Position numbers and translations under genes: made by a program. The notes beneath the pieces were generated by a model. The model did not search any database. It saw only the letters and a list, made by a program, of their open reading frames with translations, and was not told the DNA's origin. Below, in pieces: positions 26,901 to 35,990 of a stretch of 64,000 nucleotides of DNA. This stretch comes from Paraburkholderia ribeironis. GTDB taxonomy: Bacteria; Pseudomonadota; Gammaproteobacteria; Burkholderiales; Burkholderiaceae. The DNA lies in the NCBI RefSeq assembly GCF_900019265.1, contig NZ_CYGX02000012.1, forward strand, positions 62,001 through 126,000, read 5' to 3'. The number at the start of each line of letters is the position of its first letter. Within the stretch, counting starts at the first letter, position 1.

Positions 26901-26980
26901 CCGTCAAACGTGAACGGAATCTGCGCGGCGTCGCATGCGTCCTTACGGCCGAACGGCGTCACACGTTCAAGCGGCTTCAT
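23963..26980 (-). CDS. soxA: Sarcosine oxidase alpha subunit
   Basis: The large subunit of the enzyme that oxidises sarcosine to glycine, passing the methyl as 5,10-methylene-THF when folate is bound; 1005 residues from ATG 26980 (MKPLERVTP). An extension to 27061 overlaps soxD and is unlikely. Domain order: N-terminal ferredoxin-like Fer2 segment (FTFDGKRYTGRAGDTLAAALLANG), dinucleotide-binding region with CGAGPAGLAAALAAARAG (about 175), a long Rossmann/oxidoreductase part, then GcvT-like folate domains in the last 400 residues (GVGLFDGSPLGKIDV onward). Its start overlaps the soxD end by 14 bases. Confidence 0.95.
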   Translation of the reverse strand: MKPLERVTPFGRKDACDAAQIPFTFDGKRYTGRAGDTLAAALLANGVDIVGRSFKLHRPRGVFAAGIDECNALVQLEAGGFDEPNARATLIALYPELRARGQNAWPNARFDLFNVLDRFQRWLPASFYYKSMIWPNWHFYERFVRPIAGLGRAPEADDAQRYQRRNAHCDVLVCGAGPAGLAAALAAARAGLSVIVADQARTFGGALNDTRELLDGAPAMRWVESATATLRAMPLVRLLSDTTVSGYYENNFLVAAERVANAQGPAAGTGSLRERLWRIRAREVVVATGALERPLVFADNDRPGVMLAGAVRSYLNRFGVVAGQRIVVAANHDDAYRTAFDYHAAGLREIVMVDTRANVPARLRVALSEHGIALHAGYGIQRVRGKRRVRAVEIARHTGGGRLEGVTVTLACDLVAMSSGWTPTIHLFSQAGGSLRYDDTQFCLVPDRCAQAVQVAGAANGVFSLAACLREGDAAGREAARRLGADVDADATAAAMAARLPHAEEEPATLGIEPFWFTRTARTDKQWLDFQYDVKVSDVALAMRENFQSVEHVKRYTTGGMSVDQGKSSNFNILAVMAELSGRPIVDVGTTRFRPPYAPVTLGTFAGPTVGERYAPWRTLPAHAWHVAQRASFDDYGWRRPGCYPFDGEDIAAATTREVLAVRYGVGLFDGSPLGKIDVRGPDAAAFLNRVYVNNLASLKPGFARYAMLTNENGVLIDDGVVARVSETHFIVHATSGAVDRVFVLLDEYLQCEWPDLRVFVNNVTTQWANVTVSGPRARALVSSIESDIDWNPDVFGHMQFRQGTFAGAPARVLRASFTGEVTYEISVPARYAASLWETVQRAGAPLGATPYGIEALEVMRTEKGYLHIGADTDGVSNPHDIGWEKIIAKKEGDFIGRRSLQRPADRDSRRLAFVGIEALDPRERLPVGGHFIEAGPLMLPTRSQGYVTAACLSPMLGKSIGLGILSNGAARVGETVQIYAKGKVCAARIVPPAHFDPHGERLHA

Positions 26981-27290
26981 CGGCACCTCGCGTGTGAGTC
27001 GCGAACAAGGCTTCCGGATGACGCGCGTACGCTTCGAGCGGAGCGGTGCGGCACACGACATGCGTGACCGTGTCGCGCTCGACGCCGAACCATCTGCGGC
27101 AGCCGAACGTATGGCGCCAGCGCTCGTGCGCGAGGCCGCGCGGGTTGTCGCGCTCGAACAGCCACGCGGCCCAGGCCGCGTCGTCGAGCTGGGACGGATC
27201 GGCGGGACGCACGCGTTCGAGCGGGCCGCCGTAGGTGAACTCTTCTTCGTCGCGCAGGCTCGCGCAGTACGGACAGTGGAGACGGAGCAT
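26967..27290 (-). CDS. soxD: Sarcosine oxidase delta subunit
   Basis: Zinc-binding small subunit of sarcosine oxidase, 107 residues. The zinc ligands are apparent: Cys6 and Cys9 (LHCPYCA) with His60 and Cys64 (RHTFGCRRWF). The Tyr-Gly-Gly (EEEFTYGG) and ERDTVTHVV stretches match the family. It lies 14 bases after soxB and overlaps soxA, giving tight stoichiometric coupling. Confidence 0.95.
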   Translation of the reverse strand: MLRLHCPYCASLRDEEEFTYGGPLERVRPADPSQLDDAAWAAWLFERDNPRGLAHERWRHTFGCRRWFGVERDTVTHVVCRTAPLEAYARHPEALFATHTRGADEAA

Positions 27291-27304
27291 GGTCGGAGAT
27301 GGAA

Positions 27305-28555
27305 TCAGTGATCGACGCCGGCCGCCGCGGCTTCGTTGACGAAGCGGCCGGTCGTGAAGCGATCGAGCCCGAACGGCTCGATCAGCGGATGCGGCCGGTC
27401 GTGCGCGATCGTGTGCGCGAGCGTGTCGCCGCCTGCCGGAATCGCCTTGAAGCCGCCGGTGCCCCAGCCCGTGCTCAGATACAGGCCCGTCACCGGCGTT
27501 CTGCCGACGATCGGACTCGAATCTGGCGAGATATCGACGATGCCCGCCCACTGGCGCATCAGCTTCAGGCGGCTGAAACTCGGGAACAGATTCAGCGCGG
27601 CGCTCAGCGTGTCTTCGAGCGCCGGCAGCGCACCGCGCTGACCGTACGACGGATAGCCGTCCGCCCGCCCGCCGATCAGGATCTCGCCGCGATCCGACTG
27701 GCTGATGTACGCGTGCACGGTGGGTGACACGACGAGGCCGTCGAGCGCCGGCTTCACCGGTTCGCTGACCATCGCCTGCAACGCGCCGCTCACGATCGGC
27801 AGCGACAACCCCGCCATCTGCGCGACTACCGACGAATTGCCGGCCACCGCGATCGCGACCTTGTCGGCGCGCACCAGCCCGTCGCGCGTCCGCACGCCGA
27901 GCACGCGCCGGCCGCTGACCTCAATATCCGTCACCTCGCAGTTCTGCACGATGTCGACGCCGAGCGCATCCGCCGCACGCGCGTAACCCCACGCGACCGC
28001 ATCGTGACGCGCCACGCCGCCGCGCCGCTGGATGAAGCCGCCATAGATCGGAAAGCGCGCGCTGCGCCGCGTGTCGAGCAGCGGCAGGAAGCTGCGCACC
28101 TGCCCGACGTCGAGCATTTCGGCGTCGATGCCCTGCAGCAGGATCGAATTCGACCAGCGCTCGAGCATGTCCATCTGATGCGGGTTGTGCGCGAGCGTCA
28201 GCACGCCGCGCTGGCTCAGCATCACGTTGTAGTTCAGCTCGTGGCTCAGCCCTTCGTAGAGCTTCAGCGAGTGCTCGAAGAAATTCGTGCTCTCCGGGTA
28301 GAAGTAGTTCGAGCGGATCGCGGTCGTGTTGCGGCCCGTGTTGCCGCCGCCGAGCCAACCCTTTTCGAGCACGGCGACGTTCGTGATGCCGTGCCGCTTC
28401 GCGAGATAGTAGGCGGTGGCCAGCCCCTGCCCGCCGCCGCCGATGATCACCACATCGTAGCGCGTCTTCAGCCGCGGGTTGCGCCACACCGGCTGCCAGT
28501 GACGGTGCCCGCGCAAGCCGTGCCGCACGATGTTCAGAAACGAGTACTTTTCCAC
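27305..28555 (-). CDS. soxB: Sarcosine oxidase beta subunit
   Basis: FAD/FMN-carrying subunit containing the sarcosine oxidation site, 416 residues. The N-terminal dinucleotide motif is VVIIGGGGQGLATAYYLAKRHG, preceded by the family's short leader (HWQPVWRNP). A GGNTGRNTTAIRSNY stretch and the RRGGVARHDAVAWGYARAA segment, which includes the region of the covalent-FMN histidine in characterised enzymes, are present, and a GTGGFKAIPAGG segment closes the flavin domain. First gene of the sox operon, 28 bases from purU. Confidence 0.95.
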   Translation of the reverse strand: MEKYSFLNIVRHGLRGHRHWQPVWRNPRLKTRYDVVIIGGGGQGLATAYYLAKRHGITNVAVLEKGWLGGGNTGRNTTAIRSNYFYPESTNFFEHSLKLYEGLSHELNYNVMLSQRGVLTLAHNPHQMDMLERWSNSILLQGIDAEMLDVGQVRSFLPLLDTRRSARFPIYGGFIQRRGGVARHDAVAWGYARAADALGVDIVQNCEVTDIEVSGRRVLGVRTRDGLVRADKVAIAVAGNSSVVAQMAGLSLPIVSGALQAMVSEPVKPALDGLVVSPTVHAYISQSDRGEILIGGRADGYPSYGQRGALPALEDTLSAALNLFPSFSRLKLMRQWAGIVDISPDSSPIVGRTPVTGLYLSTGWGTGGFKAIPAGGDTLAHTIAHDRPHPLIEPFGLDRFTTGRFVNEAAAAGVDH

Positions 28556-28583
28556 CTGCTGCCCTCGCCGGACGAATGAGCGT

Positions 28584-29444
28584 TTAAAGAACCACGGTGC
28601 GCTGGCCGTTCAGGAACACGCGGCCTTCGCTGAACAGGCGCACGGCGCTCGCGAGCGCGACGGCTTCGGTGTCGTGGCCGATCAGCGCCATGTCTTCGGC
28701 GCGCTGCGTGTGGTCGACCGGCTTCACTTCCTGCACGATGATCGGCCCTTCGTCCAGATCGCTCGTGACGAAGTGCGCGGTCGCGCCGATCACCTTGACG
28801 CCGCGCTCGTGCGCCTGGTGATACGGCCGCGCGCCCTTGAAGCCCGGCAGAAACGAGTGGTGGATATTGATGACCCGGCCTTCCAGCCGCCGGCTCATAT
28901 CGTCGGACAGAATCTGCATGTAGCGCGCGAGCACCAGCAGTTCGGCGCCGGTCCGGTCGAACAGCGCGAGAATGCGCGCTTCCTGCTCGGGCTTCGTCTG
29001 CGGCGTGATCGGGAAGTGATGGAACGCAATGCCGTGCCATTCGACCAGCGCGCGGCAGTCTTCATGGTTCGACACCACGCCGACGATATCCACCGCGAGC
29101 GCGCCCGCGCGCCACTTAGTCAGCAGCAGCGTCAGGCAATGGTCGTAGCGGCTGACCGCGATCAGCACCTTCGGGCGATAGTCCGCGCGGCGCAGCACGT
29201 AGCGCATGTCGAGCTCGGACGCGAGCGTGTCCAGATCGTCGCGCATCGCTTCGAGCGGCACGTTCATCACGTGATCGTCGAAAATCATCCGGCAAAAGAA
29301 GGTCTGCGTGCCCGGGTCGCCGTAGTGGAACGACGCCGTCACGAACGCGCCGCGCTTGTACAGCAGGTCGGAAACGTTCGCGAGGATGCCGAGCCGGTCG
29401 GGACACTGGAAGGTGAACAGCCAGTCGACTGAGGTGTTGTCCAT
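28584..29444 (-). CDS. purU: Formyltetrahydrofolate deformylase
   Basis: Hydrolyses 10-formyl-THF to formate and THF, regenerating free folate, 286 residues from ATG 29444; the longer frame to 29507 lacks support. An N-terminal ACT domain (about 8-90, LFTFQCPDRLGILANVSDLLYKRG) precedes the formyltransferase-like catalytic domain with VINIHHSFLPGFKGARPYHQA and ATAHFVTSDLDEGPII, covering the Asn/His/Asp catalytic set. Placed just upstream of soxBDAG and in the same array as folD, it drains the one-carbon units from betaine demethylation. Confidence 0.95.
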   Translation of the reverse strand: MDNTSVDWLFTFQCPDRLGILANVSDLLYKRGAFVTASFHYGDPGTQTFFCRMIFDDHVMNVPLEAMRDDLDTLASELDMRYVLRRADYRPKVLIAVSRYDHCLTLLLTKWRAGALAVDIVGVVSNHEDCRALVEWHGIAFHHFPITPQTKPEQEARILALFDRTGAELLVLARYMQILSDDMSRRLEGRVINIHHSFLPGFKGARPYHQAHERGVKVIGATAHFVTSDLDEGPIIVQEVKPVDHTQRAEDMALIGHDTEAVALASAVRLFSEGRVFLNGQRTVVL

Positions 29445-29565
29445 GGTATGCAATACGTCCTTTGCCTTTAACCAACCGTCTATCAGGATAACTAACAGGT
29501 GATGCAACGGAGCCGCGCGAATGCGTAATCTCCGTCTGTCTAGCCAACTATCGCCCTGCCGCCGT

Positions 29566-30537
29566 TCAGCGCGCGTCGACGAAACGCCGCACGTAATCGT
29601 TGGCGGGCGCGCGGCGGATCTCGTCCGGCGTGCCGATCTGGATCACGGCGCCGTCCTTCATGATCGCGATGCGCGAGCCGATCTTCATCGCTTCGTCGAG
29701 ATCGTGCGTGATGAACACGATGGTCCGGCGCAGCACCGCCTGCATTTCCAGCAGGATGTCCTGCATCTCGCCGCGGATCAGCGGATCGAGCGCGCTGAAC
29801 GCCTCGTCCATCAGCAGGACGTCCGGGTCCGACACCAGCGCGCGTGCCAGCCCGACGCGTTGCCGCATGCCGCCCGAGAGCTCGTCCGGATAGCGCTGTT
29901 CGTAGCCTTTCAGGCCGAGCCGCCCGTTGATCCATTCGCGCGCCACGCGATCGGATTCCGCTTTCGGATCGCCGCGCACCCAGCGGCCGAACACGACGTT
30001 TTCGAGCACGGTCTTGTGCGGCAGCAGCGCGAAGCTCTGGAACACCATGCCGATGTGATTGCGCCGCATGTCGCGCAGCGCCCGCGAGCCGAGACGCAGC
30101 ACGTCGGTGCCGCGGAACAGCAGTTCGCCGCTGTTCGGCTCGATCAGCCGGTTGAAGTGCCGCACGAGCGTCGACTTGCCCGAGCCCGACAGGCCCATGA
30201 TGACGAAGATCTCGCCCTCGCGGATCGACAGCGACACGTCGCGCACCGCGACGTTGCAGCCGGTGCGCTGCAGGATGTCGTCCTTCGTCACGCCTTGTTT
30301 CGCGAGCGACAGCGCCGACTCGACCTGACGCCGATGTCCGCCGAACACCTTGTACAGATGGCGCAGTTCGAGAATCGGCGCGCCGGGAGCAGCGGAACCG
30401 GCACCGGTGTCCTGCCGGGCGCCCGCCACGGGCGATGCATCGGAGGCCGGCCGGGCCGCCGGATCACGCGCGCCGGCGTCGAGCGAAGCGCGCAGGCCGC
30501 GCAGGCCGCGCAGGCCGCGCAGAATGGAGAGTGTCAT
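29566..30537 (-). CDS. proV: Glycine betaine/proline-type ABC transporter ATP-binding protein
   Basis: ATPase of the osmolyte importer encoded with the permease and binding protein upstream, 323 residues. Walker A is GLSGSGKST, the signature is [15 protein letters not shown], Walker B is [12 protein letters not shown], with the ITHDLDEA switch histidine. A family-specific segment ([19 protein letters not shown]) precedes Walker A. The two C-terminal CBS domains of Escherichia coli ProV, which sense ionic strength, are missing: the protein stops soon after the nucleotide domain. The N-terminal 45 residues are a low-complexity addition with repeated LRG. The start overlaps the permease stop by four bases. 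Confidence 0.9.
   Translation of the reverse strand: MTLSILRGLRGLRGLRASLDAGARDPAARPASDASPVAGARQDTGAGSAAPGAPILELRHLYKVFGGHRRQVESALSLAKQGVTKDDILQRTGCNVAVRDVSLSIREGEIFVIMGLSGSGKSTLVRHFNRLIEPNSGELLFRGTDVLRLGSRALRDMRRNHIGMVFQSFALLPHKTVLENVVFGRWVRGDPKAESDRVAREWINGRLGLKGYEQRYPDELSGGMRQRVGLARALVSDPDVLLMDEAFSALDPLIRGEMQDILLEMQAVLRRTIVFITHDLDEAMKIGSRIAIMKDGAVIQIGTPDEIRRAPANDYVRRFVDAR
30491..30522. repeat. Nine-base tandem repeat inside proV 5' end
   Basis: Three and a half copies of CGCAGGCCG encode a repeated Leu-Arg-Gly near the proV N-terminus. A nine-base unit keeps frame on expansion or contraction. Confidence 0.85.
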
Positions 30538-31406
30538 ACCGATGCGCTCCGGGCTTGTCGGCGCAGCCGCCGGCTCACGCCGAACGACTGCGTGATGCGA
30601 TCGAACACGATCGCGAGAATGACGATGGCGACACCTGCGACGACGCCCTGGCCCATGTCGAGATTGTTGATGCCGGACAGCACGTCCTCGCCAAGGCCGC
30701 GTGCGCCGATCATCGACGCGATCACGACCATCGCGAGCGACATCATCACCGCCTGATTGACGCCGGCCATGATCGACGGCAGCGCAAGCGGCAGTTCGAC
30801 CGCGATCAGCTGCTGCCACGACGTCGCGCCGAACGATTTCGACGCCTCGACGACATCCGCCGGCACCTGCCGCAGCCCGAGATCGGTGAGCCTGACGAGC
30901 GGCGGCAGCGCGTAGATCATCGTCGCGAAGATCGCCGGCACGCGGCCGAGCCCGAACAGCATCACGACCGGAATCAGATAGACGAACGAAGGCAGCGTCT
31001 GCATCATGTCGAGCACCGGATTGCAGACCCGCGCGAGCCACGCGCTGCGCGACACCGTGATGCCGACCGGTACGCCGATGACCGTGGTCAGCACGAGCGC
31101 GGTCAGCATGATCGCGCAGGTCGAGATCAGCTTGTCCCACAGGCCGAGGCAACCGATCACATAGGTGAGCGCCATCAGCACCAACGCGCGCCCGATGCGC
31201 CGTCCGCCGAGCCATGCGATCGCGCCGATCAACGCGATCACGACAAGCGGCGGCGCCGCTTTCAGCATCGCTTCGACCGGATTCAGCGCGTACATCAGCA
31301 GTACCACGCTGACGTGATGAAACACGTCGCCGTAACGCGATACCACGCCCGTGAAGAACTGGTTGATCGGGTCACCCAGGTGCAGCGGATAGAAGATGCC
31401 GTTCAT
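30534..31406 (-). CDS. proW: Glycine betaine/proline-type ABC transporter permease
   Basis: Membrane component of the betaine importer, 290 residues with about six to seven helices. The BPD_transp_1 EAA-type loop is visible at [34 protein letters not shown], followed by a [25 protein letters not shown] segment characteristic of ProW/OpuAB. An N-terminal extension of about 80 residues carries additional hydrophobic segments. It lies 63 bases after proX and is coupled to proV. Confidence 0.92.
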   Translation of the reverse strand: MNGIFYPLHLGDPINQFFTGVVSRYGDVFHHVSVVLLMYALNPVEAMLKAAPPLVVIALIGAIAWLGGRRIGRALVLMALTYVIGCLGLWDKLISTCAIMLTALVLTTVIGVPVGITVSRSAWLARVCNPVLDMMQTLPSFVYLIPVVMLFGLGRVPAIFATMIYALPPLVRLTDLGLRQVPADVVEASKSFGATSWQQLIAVELPLALPSIMAGVNQAVMMSLAMVVIASMIGARGLGEDVLSGINNLDMGQGVVAGVAIVILAIVFDRITQSFGVSRRLRRQARSASV

Positions 31407-31469
31407 TGCACTACCCTTTCCAGTGGACGGCGCCGCCGGTGTAGCCGGACGGCGCCGTCGATCCGTTGG

Positions 31470-32525
31470 TTACTTCAGGCTGGCCTTCACCTTCTGCGCG
31501 ACCGCATCCGGTACCCAGCCGGCGACGATGGCCGGATGCGCCTTCAGATAATCGACCGCCGCGTCGCGCGAGGCAAGCTTCGTGCTCGCCATCTGCGCGA
31601 GGGTCGCGTTGATCGCGCCGATCGGGAACTGGACCTTGTCGAACAGCGACAGCACCGCGGGGTCGCTATCGGCCACCGAGTTCGACACGACGACGCGCAG
31701 CGTGGTGGGCGGCGACGCCGAGCCGCACGGGTTCGCATCCTTGCTGCCGTTGATGGTCTTCCAGCACGCCGCGTTGTACGCCGGCTCGTCGAGCTTGACC
31801 GCGTGAAAGCGGCCGAGAATCGTCGACGGTTCCCAGTAGTAGAACAGGATCGGCTTGCCGCGCGTGAAGGCCGATTCGATCGCCGCGTCGAGCGCGGGCC
31901 CGGAGCCCGGATGGAAATCGGTGTAGGACGCGTCGAGCTTGTAGGCCTTCATCTTCTGCCCGGTATCGGATTCGCACTGCCAGCCGATCGGGCAGTTGTA
32001 CAGGCGGCCGTGCGACGGGTCTTCCGGATCCGCGAACAGCGCCTTGTAGTGCGGCAAGTCCGTCACGCTCTTCAGGTCCGGCGCGATCGGCTTGATGCCG
32101 CGCGTGGGGTCGCCCTTGATCACGTAGTCGGGCACGTAATAGCCCTCGACGCTGCCGCCGTTCACCAGCGAACCAACGATCTTCACGCGGCCGTCATGCG
32201 CCGCGGTTTCGAACGCCGGCGTGCGGCCCGACCAGTACTCGACCATCACGTTGAGGTCGCCCGTCGACACCGCCTGCAGTGCGATCGCGTTGGTGGCGGG
32301 CGTCAGCTCGGTCTTGCAGCCGTAGCCCTTTTCGAGCACGTAGCGGATGACCTCGGTCATGAACTTCGCGCTGTCCCATCCCATCTCCGCAAACTTCACC
32401 GGCTTGCCGGCCGCGCACCACGACGACTGTGCGAGATCCGCGGCCTGCGCGTTCGCACCCAGCGCACCGACCGCGCACACGACGAGCGCACGCGCCAGCG
32501 CGTGCGGGAAAAACCGTTTGAACAT
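31470..32525 (-). CDS. proX: Glycine betaine/proline-type ABC transporter substrate-binding protein
   Basis: Periplasmic binding protein of 351 residues. ATG 32525 follows GGAG; the longer frame to 32609 lacks a signal-peptide-like start. A signal peptide (FFPHALARALVVCAVGALGANAQA) is cleaved near residue 27. The OpuAC domain has aromatic residues suited to quaternary-ammonium binding (MGWDSAKF, VEYWSG, GYYVPDYVIKG, YYWEPS) and three cysteine pairs that may form disulfides. Placed between the dimethylglycine and sarcosine genes, the importer probably feeds betaine to GbcAB; choline or proline betaine are alternatives. Confidence 0.9.
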   Translation of the reverse strand: MFKRFFPHALARALVVCAVGALGANAQAADLAQSSWCAAGKPVKFAEMGWDSAKFMTEVIRYVLEKGYGCKTELTPATNAIALQAVSTGDLNVMVEYWSGRTPAFETAAHDGRVKIVGSLVNGGSVEGYYVPDYVIKGDPTRGIKPIAPDLKSVTDLPHYKALFADPEDPSHGRLYNCPIGWQCESDTGQKMKAYKLDASYTDFHPGSGPALDAAIESAFTRGKPILFYYWEPSTILGRFHAVKLDEPAYNAACWKTINGSKDANPCGSASPPTTLRVVVSNSVADSDPAVLSLFDKVQFPIGAINATLAQMASTKLASRDAAVDYLKAHPAIVAGWVPDAVAQKVKASLK

Positions 32526-32654
32526 GTCTCCACTCCGTTCGTTGATTGGCTCCAATACCCCGATTCGCGCAACTGCTGCTGTACCGCCTGCTTCGTGAAT
32601 CCTGTGCACGCGTCGCCTGCTCCCTGTAGCGCAAGCACGCGCGTTCCTTCGTGT

Positions 32655-33351
32655 TCAAAGTGCCGCCACCACCGCGGGCACCGCGTCGAACAGATCGGCG
32701 ACGAGCCCGACATCGGCGACGCCGAAGATCGGCGCCTCCGGGTCCTGATTGATCGCGACGATCGTGCGTGCGTCCTTCATGCCCGCGAGATGCTGGATCG
32801 CGCCGGAGATGCCAACCGCGACATACACATCGGGCGCGACGATCTTGCCGGTCTGGCCGACCTGATAGTCGTTCGGCACGAAGCCCGCGTCGACGGCCGC
32901 CCGCGATGCGCCGAGCGCTGCGTCGAGCCGGTCGGCCAGCGGAGTCAGCACGCGCTGGTAGTTGTCTCCCGAACCGAGGCCCCGTCCGCCCGATACGACG
33001 ACCCGCGCCGTCGCGAGATCCGGCCGCTCGCTCGCGGTCGTGTCGCGGCGCACGAAGCGCGCGGTAGTCGTGTCGGCGCGCACGGCACATTCGACTGCCA
33101 CACGTTCGGCCGCGGCTTGTGTCTGCTGCACCGCCGGGAAGGCCGACGTGCGCACGGTACCGACCACCACGCCGTCATTGACGCGCACCGTCGCGATCAC
33201 GTTGCCGGCGTACATCGGTCGCTCGAACGTTCAAACGTACTGCAGCCTCCACCGCGATCTCGTTCGCGACATCGACGCCGCCGCCGTCCGCTTTCACCCG
33301 CACCTTCACGTTCGCGTCGACGACGCGCTTGACTGCCACCAGTATCTTCAT
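32655..33351 (-). pseudogene. Fused remnant of electron transfer flavoprotein genes etfB and etfA
   Basis: Begins at ATG 33351 as EtfB: about 40 residues starting [17 protein letters not shown], with [10 protein letters not shown] following directly after GVDVAN, so the intervening MNPFD-type stretch is also missing. It then shifts frame into the C-terminal 190 residues of EtfA, beginning near [13 protein letters not shown] and retaining the FAD-binding domain ([39 protein letters not shown]) to the stop at 32655. Most of EtfB and the EtfA N-terminal domain are deleted. Spacing of 11 bases from the dgcA-like gene shows it once belonged to that operon. Confidence 0.8.
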
Positions 33352-33362
33352 GAGTTCGTCCC

Positions 33363-35786
33363 TCACATGCGCATCCGCGCGCCCGCTGGATCGTAGGCCG
33401 GCTCGCGCAGCAGCCGCGCCGCGCGGCGTTCGCCGAGAATCTGGATTTCGAACGGATGGTCCGCGCCGCCTTCCAGCCATGCCGATTTCACGTAGGCCAT
33501 CGCGAGGCTCTTGCCGGTGCTGTGTCCGTACGCGCCCGAGGTCGTGTAGCCCGCGACCTGATCGCCGACCCAGACCGGTTCGAAGCCTGCCGCATCCGCA
33601 TCGAGCGCGTCGACATCGAAGGTCACGAGACACTGCTCGGGCGTCACACCGCGTTGCGCGAGCGCCGCGTCGCGGCCGATGAAGTCACCCTTGTCGTACG
33701 CGATGAAGCGCTCGAGGTCCGCCATCGAAGGCGTGTACTCGGGCCCGAACTCGCGCGACCAGATGCCGAAGCCCTTCTCAATGCGCAGCGACAGCAGTGC
33801 CCAGACGCCATACGGACGCAGGCCGTAGGCTTCACCCAACGACAGCAGCTTCGCGTACACGCTGCGGACATACGGCGCGTCGACATAGATTTCATAGGCG
33901 AGCTCGCCCGACAGCGACAGCCGCGCGACCCACGCCGGCGCCACGTCCGCGTCGCCCTGCACGACCTGCATGAAGCGCTGCGTCGACACCGCGCTGTCCG
34001 CGCCGAACAGGTCGCGCATCAACTCGCGCGAGCGCGGACCGGCGACCACCAGCATCGCGAGCGAATCGCTGCGATTGTCGATGCGCACCGAACCGTCCGC
34101 CGGCAGCAAGCCGCCGAACCAGCGCTGATGCCATTCCTGCAGATAACCCGACCCGGTAATCAGGAAGCGGTCCTCCGCGAGGCGCAGCAGTGTCAGGTCG
34201 CCCTTCAGGCGGCCGCTCTCCGACAGCAGCGGCGCGAGACGCGCCCGTCCGAGCTCCGGCAGCCGGCTCGCGAACACGCGGTCGAGCCACGCGGCCGCAC
34301 CCGACCCGCTCACTTCGTACTTCGCATAGCCGCACGCGTCGAACACGCCCACCGCCTCGCGCACCGCGCGGCATTCCCGCGCGACCGTTTCGAACGCGTT
34401 CGAGCGTCTAAAGCTCGGCGTTTCTTCGGCTGGCGTGCCGGGCGGCGCGAACCACATCGGCGATTCGAGTCCATACATCACGCCGAATACCGCGTTAGCT
34501 TCTTTCTGGAGGTCGTACAGCGGCGTGGTCTTCATCGGCCGGCCCGCGGGCCATTGCTCGTTTGGCCGCGCGAGATAGAAGCGATGTTCGTAGAACTCCT
34601 GCGCTTTCGCCGTCACGTAGGTCTGCGTCAGATCCGGGAAGCGCGCGACGTCCATACCGAACACGTTGTCGTGCGGCTCCCCTTCGATCATCCATTGCGC
34701 GAGCGCGAGACCCACGCCGCCGCCCTGGCTGAAGCCCGCCATGCAGCCGCACGCCGCCCAGTAGTTGCGCAGCCCGCGCACCGGCCCGACGAGCGGATTG
34801 CCGTCGGGCGTGAACGTGAACGGTCCGTTGACCACCCGCTTGATGCCCGCGTTGCCGACGCTCGGGAAGCGCTGAAAACCATGCATCAACTCTTCCTCGA
34901 TGCGTTCGAGACGCGGCGGCAGCAGATCGGTCTCGCCGTATTCCCAAGGCGTGCCGCCGAGCGCCCACGGCGTCGAGCTGCGCTCGTACACGCCGAACAG
35001 TACGCCGTGATGCTCCTGACGCAGGTAGATTTCGCCGTCCAGATCGACCATCACCGGAATCTGCCGGCCGAGCTGGACCAGTTCGGGGATGTCCTCCGTC
35101 ACGAGGTAGTGGTGCTCCATCGGAATCAGCGGCAGCTTCACACCGGCCATTGCACCCACTTCGCGCGCCCACAGGCCAGCCGCGTTGACCACGTGCTCCG
35201 CGTGGATTTCTCCCTTGTCCGTCGTCACGATCCAGCTGCCGTCCGGGCACTGCCGCAACGCTTCGACACAGGTGTGCTGATAGATCTCGGCGCCCTGGCG
35301 GCGTGCCGCGCGGGCATAAGCCTGCGTGCAGCCGTACGGATCGAGGTGGCCTTCGTTCGGCGCCCACAGGCCGCCCTTCACGTCGCTCACGTCGACGAGC
35401 GGGCACTTCGCGGCGATCTCCGCCGGCGTGATCAGTTCGGTTTCGAGGCCCATGAAGCGGTGCCGCGAGGCCTCCGTGCGCAGGAACTCCCAGCGCTCCG
35501 GCGTCGCGGCGATCGTGATGCCGCCTGGCACGTGCAGCCCCACGTCCTGATCGCCGATTTCCTGGATCTCCTTGTAGAGCGAGATCGTGTATTCCTGCAG
35601 CCGCACGATATTCGGATCGCCGTTGAACGCGTGGAAGCCCGCGGCCGCATGCCAGGTCGACCCGGCGGTGAGCACCTTGCGCTCGAGCAGCACGACGTCT
35701 TTCCAGCCGAACCGGGTCAGGTGGTACAGCACCGAGGCGCCGACCACGCCGCCGCCAATGACCGCTACCTGGCAATGACTCTTCAT
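33363..35786 (-). CDS. Dimethylglycine dehydrogenase-like FAD/GcvT flavoprotein
   Basis: A two-domain demethylase of 807 residues: an N-terminal FAD-dependent DAO domain ([21 protein letters not shown], then [21 protein letters not shown] with the covalent-FAD-type histidine region) and a C-terminal GcvT folate domain from about residue 430 ([14 protein letters not shown] to the end). This is the architecture of mammalian DMGDH and bacterial dimethylglycine oxidase, and of sarcosine dehydrogenase. ATG 35786 is chosen; in-frame ATGs at 35816 and 35885 have no better ribosome site. Between gbcAB and soxBDAG, oxidation of dimethylglycine to sarcosine is the natural role. Its dedicated ETF downstream is broken. 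Confidence 0.85.
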   Translation of the reverse strand: MKSHCQVAVIGGGVVGASVLYHLTRFGWKDVVLLERKVLTAGSTWHAAAGFHAFNGDPNIVRLQEYTISLYKEIQEIGDQDVGLHVPGGITIAATPERWEFLRTEASRHRFMGLETELITPAEIAAKCPLVDVSDVKGGLWAPNEGHLDPYGCTQAYARAARRQGAEIYQHTCVEALRQCPDGSWIVTTDKGEIHAEHVVNAAGLWAREVGAMAGVKLPLIPMEHHYLVTEDIPELVQLGRQIPVMVDLDGEIYLRQEHHGVLFGVYERSSTPWALGGTPWEYGETDLLPPRLERIEEELMHGFQRFPSVGNAGIKRVVNGPFTFTPDGNPLVGPVRGLRNYWAACGCMAGFSQGGGVGLALAQWMIEGEPHDNVFGMDVARFPDLTQTYVTAKAQEFYEHRFYLARPNEQWPAGRPMKTTPLYDLQKEANAVFGVMYGLESPMWFAPPGTPAEETPSFRRSNAFETVARECRAVREAVGVFDACGYAKYEVSGSGAAAWLDRVFASRLPELGRARLAPLLSESGRLKGDLTLLRLAEDRFLITGSGYLQEWHQRWFGGLLPADGSVRIDNRSDSLAMLVVAGPRSRELMRDLFGADSAVSTQRFMQVVQGDADVAPAWVARLSLSGELAYEIYVDAPYVRSVYAKLLSLGEAYGLRPYGVWALLSLRIEKGFGIWSREFGPEYTPSMADLERFIAYDKGDFIGRDAALAQRGVTPEQCLVTFDVDALDADAAGFEPVWVGDQVAGYTTSGAYGHSTGKSLAMAYVKSAWLEGGADHPFEIQILGERRAARLLREPAYDPAGARMRM

Positions 35787-35990
35787 CGATCTCGTTTCCT
35801 TCACAGGTTCATTCATGGATGCATGCAACGCCGGTGGTTCAGGGTTTGCCTGGTGCGCCTTTAGCAGCGCCAAGCTCGTTTGCACTCCGCACTATCTGCA
35901 TCCTGGGAAGCACAAAAAACCGTCACAAACGAATTTCGGCAATGGCTGTCATGCAATTTCTCATGCAGCGTTCGTGCGCCGAATGAAATC

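Noticed and set aside
30435-33332. 965-codon rightward open frame over the ABC transporter genes
   Set aside because: Antisense to proV, proW, proX and the etf remnant; composition (Arg, His, Asp, Gln rich) is that of GC-rich shadow frames.
33456-35864. Long rightward open frame opposite the dimethylglycine dehydrogenase-like gene
   Set aside because: It is a high-GC antisense shadow, Arg/His-rich with no domain, and the leftward frame has a clear family match.
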